Positions 1-6,066 of a stretch of DNA of 6,534 nt are shown here, in pieces. Under the pieces are notes generated by a model. That model saw only the letters and a program-made list of their open reading frames with translations, did not search any database and had not been told where the DNA came from. The DNA is from an uncultured beta proteobacterium (GTDB lineage Bacteria; Pseudomonadota; Gammaproteobacteria; Burkholderiales; SG8-39), in the NCBI GenBank assembly GCA_902826155.1, contig CADEDU010000164.1, forward strand, positions 1 through 6,534, in the 5' to 3' direction. The stretch's first letter is position 1. Each line of letters opens with the position of its first letter. The translations under genes were made by a program, and so were the position numbers.

Positions 1-387
1 GTGTTGAAGATGCGGCCGCGCGTGGCCGGGCAGGCCAAGGTCGCGTTGATGGCGGCGCTGAGCGGCCCTTACCAGCAGCCCAAGGTGGCGGTGGCGGTCG
101 ATGACGACATCGACACGGCTGATGTTCGCCAGATCCTGTGGTCGATCGCCACGCGCGTGCATGCCCAGGAAGACGTCGTGATGCTGCCCAACGTCAAGGT
201 GTGGGCGCTCGACAACATCTCACCCATCGTCCCCGGGGTGGAGACGTATCAACGCATCGGCACGCGTTGGATGATCGATGCGACCAAGCCGCCGGTGACC
301 ATGCCGAGCGAACGCGCCCGGTTCGACAAGGCGATGCCGGCGAACTACGCGCAGGTGAAGCTCGCCGATTTTCTCCCCGACCAGTGA
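1..387 (+). CDS. UbiD-family decarboxylase, C-terminal fragment (5' end outside window)
   Basis: The visible 128 residues match the C-terminal part of UbiD-like prenylated-FMN (de)carboxylases. Residues 27-52 contain the stretch around VAVDDDID and LWSIATR, which corresponds to the conserved VDDDID...W..TR block of the family. The later GTRWMIDATK stretch (about 87-96) corresponds to the conserved G.(K/R)...DAT segment near the C terminus. Family members are about 450-500 aa, so roughly three quarters of the gene, including the cofactor-binding part and the catalytic Arg/Glu residues, lies upstream. The GTG at base 1 is therefore probably an internal valine codon rather than the start. The enzyme would act in the cytoplasm on an aromatic or alpha,beta-unsaturated carboxylic acid; the substrate cannot be read from this fragment. 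It ends in TGA, 8 nt before the solute-binding protein gene, which suggests one operon. Family assignment is fairly secure; true UbiD of ubiquinone synthesis is less likely given the neighbours. Confidence 0.85.
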   Translation: MLKMRPRVAGQAKVALMAALSGPYQQPKVAVAVDDDIDTADVRQILWSIATRVHAQEDVVMLPNVKVWALDNISPIVPGVETYQRIGTRWMIDATKPPVTMPSERARFDKAMPANYAQVKLADFLPDQ

Positions 388-395
388 GATCCTCG

Positions 396-1367
396 ATGAA
401 GCGCACGACCTCGGTATTGCTCGCAGTGACGGCGATCGTGTTGTGCGCGAACGCATCCGCGCAGACGAGTGGTTATCCCGCGAAAGCGGTCCGCATCGTG
501 ATTCCGTTCCCGCCGGGCGGGCCGGCCGATGCACTCGGTCGCCTGTATGGCGAGAAACTGAGCAAGGCCTGGTCGCAGCCGGTGGTCGCCGACAATCGCC
601 CCGGCGCGGGCGGCAACGTCGCTTCCGAGCATGTCGCGAAGCAACCGGCCGACGGCTATACGCTGTTGCTCGCCGCGAGCAGTCACGTGACGAACGCCGC
701 GCTCTACAGCAACCTCAACTACGATCCGATCAAGGACTTCACGCCGGTCTCGCAGATCGCCTACTACTCGCTGGTACTGGTCACGCATCCTTCGCTACCG
801 GTGCGCGACTTGCGCGAGCTCATTGCGCATGCCAAGGCGCATCCCGGCAAGCTCACCTTCAGCTCGGCCGGTAGCGGCACGCCGACCCATCTCGCCAATG
901 AATTGCTGCGCGGAGCGGCAGGCATCGAGATCGTGCACGTGCCGTACAAAGGGGCGGCGCCCGCGACCACCGATCTGATCGGCGGTCAGGTGCAGGCGAT
1001 GTTCAACAATCCGCTATCGGCGTTGCCACATGTGAAGTCAGGCAAGCTGCGCGCGATCGCGACCACCGGCCTTGCGCGCTCGCCCACCACGCCCGATCTG
1101 CCCACGGTCGCGGAATCGGGCTACCCCGGCTTCGAGACCGGAACCTGGTTTGCATTCGTGGCGCCGGCGGGTTTATCCAAAGACATCCTGGCCAAGCTCG
1201 CCGCCGACATCGCCCAAACTTCGGCAATGCCCGACTTGCGCGAGCGTTTGCTGGCGCAAGGGATCGAGCCGCGCGCAACCTCGCCCGATGAGCTGGGCGC
1301 GATCATGCGCAACGATCTCGACAAGTGGGGTCGTGTGATCCGCGCGGCGAACATCAAGGCGGACTAG
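396..1367 (+). CDS. Bug/TctC-family periplasmic solute-binding protein (orphan tripartite tricarboxylate transporter receptor)
   Basis: A 323-aa protein of normal length for the Bug (Bordetella uptake gene)/TctC family. Residues 1-22 form a Sec signal peptide: basic MKR, a hydrophobic core VLLAVTAIVL, and a likely cleavage site after ASA-22. Family landmarks follow in order: IPFPPGGPAD at 36-45, DNRPGAGGN at 66-74, ADGYTLL at 85-91, YDPIKDFTPVS at 109-119, SSAGSGTPTH at 156-165, VHVPYKG at 180-186, and DLPTVAESGYPGF in the last third. Known members bind carboxylates such as dicarboxylates, tricarboxylates, aromatic acids or amino acids in the periplasm. The TctA and TctB membrane subunits are not in the window, and orphan receptors of this kind are very common in Burkholderiales. 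I chose ATG 396 because it gives a proper signal peptide and starts 8 nt after the upstream stop; the same frame stays open to 138 but that extension overlaps the decarboxylase gene. No strong Shine-Dalgarno is seen, so translational coupling is possible. The ligand is unknown. Confidence 0.92.
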   Translation: MKRTTSVLLAVTAIVLCANASAQTSGYPAKAVRIVIPFPPGGPADALGRLYGEKLSKAWSQPVVADNRPGAGGNVASEHVAKQPADGYTLLLAASSHVTNAALYSNLNYDPIKDFTPVSQIAYYSLVLVTHPSLPVRDLRELIAHAKAHPGKLTFSSAGSGTPTHLANELLRGAAGIEIVHVPYKGAAPATTDLIGGQVQAMFNNPLSALPHVKSGKLRAIATTGLARSPTTPDLPTVAESGYPGFETGTWFAFVAPAGLSKDILAKLAADIAQTSAMPDLRERLLAQGIEPRATSPDELGAIMRNDLDKWGRVIRAANIKAD

Positions 1368-1442
1368 AACGACGCAGCGCAGTGACGAAACGGGCCATAG
1401 TCGTAGAGGACGCGGGCATCAAGCTGCAGTGATCGAGCCAAT

Positions 1443-1447
1443 GGAGG
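1443..1447 (+). promoter_or_regulatory. Shine-Dalgarno site of the first cupin gene
   Basis: GGAGG lies 6 nt before ATG 1454 and is the strongest ribosome-binding site on the left side of the window. It supports ATG 1454 as the start rather than the internal methionines at codons 7 and 14. Confidence 0.8.
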
Positions 1448-1453
1448 TGGACG

Positions 1454-1942
1454 ATGGAAGTCAAGCAGAGCATGGCGGTGAAGCCGGTATCGATGGAGCA
1501 AATGCTCAAGCGCGTGGCGCGCTACAAGAAGCTCGTGTTTCCGCCGCAGCGCTATCCCGACAGCCAGCTTCCCGGGCACGAGCGGCGCAACTATCTGGTG
1601 GTTGGTACCGGGCTGGTGGTCGACGGCGGCAACGATCCGCTCTCGGCGATTCCGATCAACGAGGGGTTCACGCTCTCGTACGTGGAGGCCACGCCCGGCA
1701 ATGGCCCGAAGCTGCACAACCATGACACCAACGAGACGTTCATCGCGGTGAAGGGACGCTGGCGCGTGATCTGGGGCGAGAAGGCCGACCAGCACGTCGA
1801 TCTCGATCACATGGATCTGTGTTCGGTGCCGTCGTTCGTGCCGCGGCGCTTCGTGAACATCACCGAGGGCGACCCTAACGAGTACGGGCTGCTGATCTCG
1901 ATCCAGGCCGGCGATCAGCCCAAGGCGGAATTTCTGGAATAG
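1454..1942 (+). CDS. Small single-domain cupin protein, 162 aa
   Basis: One cupin beta-barrel is predicted at about residues 70-152. Motif 1 is canonical: G82, H88, H90, E94 and G101 fit G(X)5HXH(X)3E(X)6G. Motif 2 is altered: within VPSFVPRRFVN (125-135), P126 and N135 are kept, but the position that is normally the metal-binding histidine is Arg131, and the usual glycine is Phe128. The protein could thus bind metal with three ligands or act as a non-catalytic or ligand-binding cupin. An N-terminal helical segment of about 60 residues precedes the barrel (SMEQMLKRVARYKKL and following). No signal peptide or membrane segment is seen, so it is probably cytoplasmic. It lies 86 nt after the solute-binding protein gene on the same strand, likely in the same unit, which hints at a role in catabolism of the same substrate. 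The exact reaction is unknown; small cupins include dioxygenases, isomerases and sugar-binding proteins. Confidence 0.85.
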   Translation: MEVKQSMAVKPVSMEQMLKRVARYKKLVFPPQRYPDSQLPGHERRNYLVVGTGLVVDGGNDPLSAIPINEGFTLSYVEATPGNGPKLHNHDTNETFIAVKGRWRVIWGEKADQHVDLDHMDLCSVPSFVPRRFVNITEGDPNEYGLLISIQAGDQPKAEFLE

Positions 1943-1943
1943 A

Positions 1944-1960
1944 GGCGCACCCGGAGCGCC
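1944..1960 (+). terminator. Weak stem-loop just after the first cupin stop codon
   Basis: GGCGC (1944-1948) pairs with GCGCC (1956-1960) around a 7 nt loop, starting 2 nt after the TAG. There is no T-run, so a classical intrinsic terminator is not shown. The position between two convergent genes is where one would be expected. Confidence 0.3.
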
Positions 1961-1984
1961 GAGGGACGCCGCGCGGGGCGATCA

Positions 1985-2000
1985 GACGCTCAAAAGCGTC
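1985..2000 (-). terminator. Short stem-loop over the stop codon of the - strand transporter
   Basis: GACGCT (1985-1990) and AGCGTC (1995-2000) form a perfect 6 bp stem with a 4 nt loop. The TGA stop of the - strand transporter (1990-1992) lies partly in the loop. No T-run follows on either strand. It may help end transcription from either convergent gene, or be chance in GC-rich DNA. Confidence 0.3.
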
Positions 2001-2865
2001 GGCGCGATTCGGTCCAGCCGACGAACAGGCCGCTCGCGATGATGATCGCCGCGCCGATCCAGGTGTAGACGGTGGGCAGGTCGCCGAACAGGAGAAAGCC
2101 CACCAGCACCGCGACCACGAGCTGGGCGTAGTTGAACGGCGACACGATGTTCGCCGGCGCATAAGCCAGCGCGCGCGCCACGCAGTAATGCCCCACGCCG
2201 CCGAAGATGCCGGTGCTTGCGAGCACCAGCGTCTCGGTCAGGCGCTGCGGCGTGGTCCAGAAAAACGGGACGATCGCGCTCATCACCACGGTGCCCACCA
2301 GCGCGCTGTACACGACTGAGGTCTCGGGCGCATCGGTGCTCGACACGCGACGCGTGTAGAGCTGGTATAGCGCGTAGAAGAGCGACGCGCCGAGCATCAA
2401 CAGCGACCCCCACTGGAACACGCTGCTGCCGGGGCGGATCACGATCAGCACGCCGACGAAGCCCGCGATCACCGCACCGAGGCGCCGCGCCGAGAGCCGT
2501 TCGCCGAGCATCGGCACCGCGAGCATCGTCACCAGCAGCGGCGCGGTGAAGCTCACGGTCGCCGAGTCGGCGAGCGTGATGAAGCGCAGTGCGGTGAAGG
2601 CGCAAATGGTCGAACCCAGCAGCAGCACCGAGCGCGTGAGCTGCGCGCTGAGCTGGTTGCTGCGCAAGATGCCGATGCCGCGCTTGGGCATGAACAGCAC
2701 CAGCACCAGTATCAGATGGCCGAGCGTGCGCGCCCACACGATCTGCATCGAGTCGAAGTAGCTGGTCAACCACTTGACCAGCCCGTTCATCGTCGCGAAC
2801 AGGCTCGCCGCGGCGCACATGAACAGGATGCCGGCGAGGATGCGATTGGGCGCGTGGGCGGCCAT
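1990..2865 (-). CDS. EamA-family (DMT superfamily) inner-membrane transporter, 291 aa
   Basis: Length, hydrophobicity and the two-half layout fit a ten-helix drug/metabolite transporter made of two EamA repeats. Hydrophobic segments lie at about residues 9-30, 40-60, 77-95, 100-120, 128-145, 152-170, 182-202, 212-230, 240-261 and 266-285. In the first repeat, LADSATVSFTAPL (98-110), GERLSARRLG (121-130) and IRPG (143-146) are family hallmarks. The second repeat has the matching ARALAYAPANIVSPFNY (230-246) and LLFGDLP (258-264). The basic tail ESRRRF suggests a cytoplasmic C terminus. Such proteins usually export amino acids, nucleosides or other small metabolites by proton exchange, but the substrate cannot be predicted here. 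The start at 2865 gives the expected short polar N terminus; no clear Shine-Dalgarno precedes it. It is divergent from a second EamA gene and convergent with the cupin gene. Confidence 0.92.
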   Translation of the reverse strand: MAAHAPNRILAGILFMCAAASLFATMNGLVKWLTSYFDSMQIVWARTLGHLILVLVLFMPKRGIGILRSNQLSAQLTRSVLLLGSTICAFTALRFITLADSATVSFTAPLLVTMLAVPMLGERLSARRLGAVIAGFVGVLIVIRPGSSVFQWGSLLMLGASLFYALYQLYTRRVSSTDAPETSVVYSALVGTVVMSAIVPFFWTTPQRLTETLVLASTGIFGGVGHYCVARALAYAPANIVSPFNYAQLVVAVLVGFLLFGDLPTVYTWIGAAIIIASGLFVGWTESRRRF

Positions 2866-3097
2866 GCGAAGCGAGCGTCCAACATTGTGAGCGGGGCGCG
2901 CGCTACTTGCGGCCGGCTCTGCGTACGGCGCTCGACTGTCGTGTGGGAAGAGGCTGCACTATGCTCTGTGCCGTGCCTCCCCAGCAAGTCCAACGAGCGG
3001 GACGACCGCGCCGCGCTTTCAACCGCCACGACCCCCATGACGCCCAGGGGCGCGACTGCCCGGCCATTGCGCCGCGTCCGACCGCAGCGGGTCGATC
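2866..3097. other. 232 bp divergent spacer between the two EamA transporter genes
   Basis: This spacer should hold promoters for both transporters. I could not find a convincing -35/-10 pair with 16-18 nt spacing on either strand; the best -10-like hexamer is TATGCT at 2960-2965, without a good partner. A 64-codon frame at 2907-3101 runs through it, but it overlaps the second transporter's start, resembles no family I know and has a shadow-like composition rich in Arg, Ala and Pro. No clear palindromic operator is seen. Confidence 0.5.
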
Positions 3098-3970
3098 GTG
3101 AAGACCACGCTCGACCAATTGAGCCCGGCCATCCGCGGCATGCTGTGGGCGACGGCCACAGGCGTGATCTTCACCGTGCTCAACACGTTCCTGCGGCAGC
3201 TCGCGCAACAGCTCGACCCGACGCAGACGCAGTTCCTGCGCTATTCGCTCGGCGTGGTCGTCATGGCGCCGTGGGTGCTGTCGAGCGGCTTCGCCGCGTT
3301 TCGCCCCAACAATCTGCGTGGTCAGTTGATCCGAGGCGGCGTGCACACACTCGGGCTGCTAACCTGGTTCGCCGCGCTGCCGCACATTCCGCTGGCCGAC
3401 AGCGCCGCGATCGGCTTCACCGTACCGATCTTCGTGATGATCGGCGCCGCCTGGTTCCTCGGCGAACGTATGGCCGGTGTGCGCTGGCTGGCCGCGATCA
3501 TCGCCTTCGGCGGTGTGATCATCGTGCTCGCACCGAAACTCGCGGGCAGCGGCGGGCTGTACAACCTGGTGATGCTGGCGGCCCAACCGTTGCTCGCAGC
3601 CTCGCTGCTCATCAACAAGGTGCTCACGCGCAGCGATCGCGTCGAGGTGATCGTGGTGTGGCAGGCGATGCTGGTGGGGTTGTTTACCTTGCCGTTCGCG
3701 CTCGCGCATTGGCAATGGCCGAGCGGTACGCAATGGGCGCTGTTCATCCTGTGCGGCATCCTCGGCACCGCGGGGCAGTACTGCAATGGCCGCGCGCTGC
3801 GGGTCGCGGATGCTTCGGCCACGCAGTCGGTCAAGTTTCTCGAATTGGTATGGGCCACCGCGATCGGCCTGGTGGTGTTCGGCGATCCACCGAGCCAGGC
3901 GACGATCATCGGCGGGCTGGTGATCGTGGCGGCGACGGTATGGGTGGCGCGCCACGAGGCGCGGCGCTGA
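3098..3970 (+). CDS. EamA-family (DMT superfamily) inner-membrane transporter, 290 aa
   Basis: This is a second ten-helix EamA transporter, of nearly the same length as its divergent neighbour. Key landmarks of the first repeat are LADSAAIGFTVPIF (99-112), LGERMAGVRWL (121-131) and the helix ending IIVLAP (141-146). In the second repeat they are GQYCNGRALRVADASATQS (226-244) and GLVVFGDPPS (257-266). Hydrophobic segments alternate with short loops throughout, and the tail ARHEARR is basic and probably cytoplasmic. Shared blocks with the neighbour (LADSA, GER, (G)xYC...RAL..A.A) show common family, but the sequences have diverged widely, so this is not a recent duplication. The start is GTG 3098, giving a normal 13-residue polar lead before helix 1. 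An ATG at 3140 (codon 15) is possible, but would begin right at helix 1, and neither has a strong ribosome-binding site. Substrate unknown; export of a small metabolite is typical of the family. Confidence 0.9.
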   Translation: MKTTLDQLSPAIRGMLWATATGVIFTVLNTFLRQLAQQLDPTQTQFLRYSLGVVVMAPWVLSSGFAAFRPNNLRGQLIRGGVHTLGLLTWFAALPHIPLADSAAIGFTVPIFVMIGAAWFLGERMAGVRWLAAIIAFGGVIIVLAPKLAGSGGLYNLVMLAAQPLLAASLLINKVLTRSDRVEVIVVWQAMLVGLFTLPFALAHWQWPSGTQWALFILCGILGTAGQYCNGRALRVADASATQSVKFLELVWATAIGLVVFGDPPSQATIIGGLVIVAATVWVARHEARR

Positions 3971-3978
3971 CACGCCGC
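3961..3978 (+). terminator. Short stem-loop over the stop codon of the + strand transporter
   Basis: GCGGCG (3961-3966) pairs with CGCCGC (3973-3978) across a 6 nt loop that contains the TGA stop (3968-3970). No T-run follows. It sits at the start of the 74 bp convergent gap before the oxidoreductase gene. Function as a terminator is only suggested by place. Confidence 0.25.
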
Positions 3979-4044
3979 CGCGCGAACGATCATGCTCGCA
4001 AGCCTCAAGGCATCAGGCCCGCACTGCAGCGCCGAAGTTTCCGG

Positions 4045-5010
4045 CTACAGCACCGCCACGATCTTGCCGATGTGCTGATCCGATTCCATGTAGGTGCGTG
4101 CGGCGGGCAGCTCATCGAACGCGAACACACGATCGACCGGCGGCTTGATCGCGCCGCTGGCCAGATGCGGGAGTACGTGCCGTTCGAACCCGCGCCACGC
4201 TTCGCCGCGCTCGGCCTGCGAGCGGCGCTTGAAGCTGATGCCCACCACGCGCAGCCGATTGACGTGCGCCTCGATCAGATCGAACCGCGGATGCACGTCG
4301 TTGTCGACGTAACCGACGATCGCCTGCACGCCACGATAGCGCAGCGCGCGCAGCGACTCCGACAGCAGTACGCCGCCCGAATTGTTGACCGCAACCTTCG
4401 CGCCTTCGCCGCCCGTCAGCTCGCGCACTGTCGCGGCGAAATTCGGTTCGCGCGTGGCGACGCCTGCGGTCATGCCTAGTGCTTTGAGCCGTTGCAGCTT
4501 TGCGGTCGATCCGGTAATGCCGAACGTGTGGAAGCCGTGCGCTTTGCCCAGCTGCACGCAGGCGACGCCGACTCCGGACGATGCGCCGGTGACGACCGCC
4601 CAGTCGCCGGGTCGGCAATCGCCCTCGGTGAACAGCGCCTCGCTCGCGGTGACGTAGGTGATGCTCGCCCCGGCGGCGCTGGTCCACTCGAGGCTCGCCG
4701 GCATCAGGGCGGTTTCGTTGGCGTGCATGCGCGCCACCTCGGCGAAGGCGGCATCGGCGCGACCGAACACCCGATCGCCGACGCGAATGTTCGTCACCCC
4801 TTCGCCCACCGCCAACACTTCGCCGGCACCTTCGTAACCTGCGGGCTTCATCGACCCCGGTGCGTGCAGGCCGTGCCCGGCGATGAACTCGCCGCGATTG
4901 AGCGCCACCGCCCGCATGCGCGTGAGCAGGGTGCCGGGCCGCAGCTCGGGTTGGGGTACGTCGCGCGGCACCAGTGCCATGGTGTCGCCGTCGATCCAGA
5001 AGCTCTTCAT
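4045..5010 (-). CDS. Medium-chain dehydrogenase/reductase (zinc-less, quinone oxidoreductase-like), 321 aa
   Basis: The protein has the two-domain MDR layout. The N-terminal GroES-like part (about 1-115) carries ALNRGEF (36-42), GYEGAGEV (58-65) and VGDRVFG (77-83). The NAD(P)-binding Rossmann part (about 120-280) opens with VVTGASSGVG (139-148), the nucleotide-binding loop typical of quinone-oxidoreductase-like MDRs. The usual catalytic zinc cysteine is absent (NRGE at 38-41), and there is no four-cysteine structural zinc lobe, so it should be a zinc-independent NADPH-dependent reductase acting on a quinone, enone or enoyl-type substrate in the cytoplasm. Its length is normal for the class. 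I chose ATG 5010 because GGAG lies 5 nt upstream and the family N terminus begins there; the frame stays open to 5064 but that 18-residue extension is unlike the family. It is divergent from the TPR lipoprotein gene. The true substrate is unknown. Confidence 0.9.
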   Translation of the reverse strand: MKSFWIDGDTMALVPRDVPQPELRPGTLLTRMRAVALNRGEFIAGHGLHAPGSMKPAGYEGAGEVLAVGEGVTNIRVGDRVFGRADAAFAEVARMHANETALMPASLEWTSAAGASITYVTASEALFTEGDCRPGDWAVVTGASSGVGVACVQLGKAHGFHTFGITGSTAKLQRLKALGMTAGVATREPNFAATVRELTGGEGAKVAVNNSGGVLLSESLRALRYRGVQAIVGYVDNDVHPRFDLIEAHVNRLRVVGISFKRRSQAERGEAWRGFERHVLPHLASGAIKPPVDRVFAFDELPAARTYMESDQHIGKIVAVL

Positions 5011-5015
5011 GAGTG

Positions 5016-5019
5016 CTCC
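5016..5019 (-). promoter_or_regulatory. Shine-Dalgarno site of the oxidoreductase gene
   Basis: On the - strand GGAG lies 5 nt before ATG 5010. This decides the start in favour of 5010 over the upstream in-frame start at 5064. Confidence 0.7.
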
Positions 5020-5076
5020 ATTGAGAAATTGCCCGCGCTTGGTCCGTTGCGGCTCCGCGCGCAAACGATTGCTGAC

Positions 5077-5090
5077 GTCGGGCGCCCGAC
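5077..5090. promoter_or_regulatory. Perfect 14 bp palindrome in the divergent spacer (candidate operator)
   Basis: GTCGGGCGCCCGAC is its own reverse complement. It lies 66 nt before the oxidoreductase start and 87 nt before the lipoprotein start, a fitting place for a regulator that controls both. It could instead be a chance GC-rich palindrome. No regulator gene is present in the window. Confidence 0.4.
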
Positions 5091-5165
5091 CGTGACTGCC
5101 GAGCGCCGCAGGGTTGCGAGTATGCTATCCGCGATGGTTCCTCTCCTTGAACAACCCGAACAAAA

Positions 5166-5220
5166 AGGAGTCGTGGCATGAGGAGTCGTGGCATAGGGAG
5201 TCGCGGCATAGGGCGTCGTG
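5166..5220 (+). repeat. 15 bp tandem repeat (about 3.7 copies) across the lipoprotein ribosome-binding site and start
   Basis: Copies are AGGAGTCGTGGCATG (5166-5180), AGGAGTCGTGGCATA (5181-5195), GGGAGTCGCGGCATA (5196-5210) and a decayed fourth beginning at 5211 that matches over about 10 nt. Copies 1 and 2 differ at one base; copies 2 and 3 differ at two. Copy 1 supplies the Shine-Dalgarno AGGAG (5166-5170) and, 7 nt later, the ATG start (5178-5180). In copies 2 and 3 the start-codon position reads ATA, so only the first copy can initiate. The unit is five codons long, so gain or loss of a copy keeps the reading frame and changes only the basic N terminus, read as repeated (R/G)SRGI. Confidence 0.9.
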
Positions 5221-6020
5221 TCGATAGTGCGCTGGGAAGCAAACCAATCAGCCTGCAACTGAAGGCACGTTATGCGCTCGTGGCCATCGCCATCGCGCTC
5301 GCAGGGTGTCTGCAGACCTTGTCGCTCGTCGAGCAGATCGCCGCGCTGATGCGCGAGGCGCAGCAGTTCTTCGCCGCGAAGCAGTACGACCAGGCGATCG
5401 GCAAGTACGCGCAGGCGGTCAAGCTCGACGTCAAACATTGGCCGGCCTATCTGGGTCTGGCACGCTCCTACATCGGCAAAGGCAACTGGAGCGAGGCCAT
5501 CAACAACGGCAAGCAGGCGTATCAGCTCTCGCCCAACGGCACCGACGTGATCGCGGCCCTGGCCGAATCGCTGCTTGGCGGCGGGCTGGCGGCAGTGCAA
5601 TCGGGGCAGTACAACCAGGCGATCGGCTATCTGGGCGACTACATCAAGCTGCAGCCCAACAACGCCACCGCGTACCTGAACATGGGCAAGGCGTTCCTCG
5701 GCAGTGGACAGTTCGCGCCTGCGCTCGACTCGTTCGTGAAGGGCTTGGGGGTTGCTGGAGCGGGCGGCGAACGCAGCGAACTGGTGCGCTCGATGTTCGA
5801 CGGCGGCATGCAGGCGTTCGGCAAGAGCGACTATCGCGGCGCGATCGGGTTCTTTCGCGAGTACCTCAAGACCGACCGCAACAACCTGCAGGCGTACCTG
5901 AACCTGGGCAAGTCGCTGTGGAACGTGGGCGATCGCGGCGAAGCGATCAATGCGTTCCGCGAAGTGCTGCAGATCAGCCCGAGCAACGCCGAAGCGCTGC
6001 GCTTCATGTTGCAGCGCTGA
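5178..6020 (+). CDS. TPR-repeat lipoprotein, 280 aa
   Basis: The N terminus has a lipoprotein signal: the hydrophobic stretch ALVAIAIALAG (33-43) ends in the lipobox LAGC, with Cys44 as the expected lipidated residue. Leu45 at +2 gives no inner-membrane retention signal, so the outer membrane is likely. The basic region before the hydrophobic core is unusually long (32 residues) because the gene starts in a 15 bp tandem repeat. The mature part consists of about six TPR-like helix pairs at roughly 57-90, 91-124, 130-167, 168-198, 204-241 and 242-275, with typical spacing and residues such as Y..AI..Y..A, P.N..AYLNLGK and EAI..F. Residues 138-171 resemble 211-245, pointing to an internal two-repeat duplication. 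TPR lipoproteins usually act as scaffolds for envelope assembly, secretion or polysaccharide export, but no partner gene is seen. ATG 5178 has AGGAG 7 nt upstream. It is divergent from the oxidoreductase; the cupin follows after 88 nt. No specific name recognised. Confidence 0.88.
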   Translation: MRSRGIGSRGIGRRVDSALGSKPISLQLKARYALVAIAIALAGCLQTLSLVEQIAALMREAQQFFAAKQYDQAIGKYAQAVKLDVKHWPAYLGLARSYIGKGNWSEAINNGKQAYQLSPNGTDVIAALAESLLGGGLAAVQSGQYNQAIGYLGDYIKLQPNNATAYLNMGKAFLGSGQFAPALDSFVKGLGVAGAGGERSELVRSMFDGGMQAFGKSDYRGAIGFFREYLKTDRNNLQAYLNLGKSLWNVGDRGEAINAFREVLQISPSNAEALRFMLQR

Positions 6021-6066
6021 ACCGCGCGGCGGCTGGCTTCGGTACGATCGCTGTTCGGACCAACGC

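Noticed and set aside
138..395. N-terminal extension of the solute-binding protein
   Set aside because: It overlaps the decarboxylase frame and would bury the clear signal peptide that starts at 396.
1982..2818. 278-codon open frame on the - strand in another frame of the first EamA gene
   Set aside because: The real frame gives a coherent ten-helix transporter; this one is Arg/Ala/His-rich and not membrane-like.
2932..2965. Possible promoter TCGACT ... TATGCT
   Set aside because: Spacing between the two hexamers is 22 nt and both match the consensus only partly.
2907..3101. 64-codon frame in the spacer between the EamA genes
   Set aside because: Low-complexity Arg/Ala/Pro composition, overlaps the downstream start by 4 nt, no recognised family and no strong ribosome-binding site.
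2716..4479. 587-codon open frame on the + strand
   Set aside because: It runs antisense over the first EamA gene and the oxidoreductase and out of frame through the second EamA gene. Its translation is rich in Arg/Ala/Gly/Pro with no family pattern: a GC-driven shadow.
5013..5064. 18-residue upstream extension of the oxidoreductase
   Set aside because: No family similarity, and a good ribosome-binding site sits just before ATG 5010.
5092..5126. Possible promoter GTGACT ... TATGCT before the TPR lipoprotein
   Set aside because: Each hexamer matches the consensus at four positions, but the spacing is 23 nt, too long for a standard sigma-70 promoter.
4112..5242. 376-codon open frame on the - strand overlapping the oxidoreductase
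   Set aside because: Alternative frame of a gene with clear MDR motifs; its own product is Arg-rich and without motifs.
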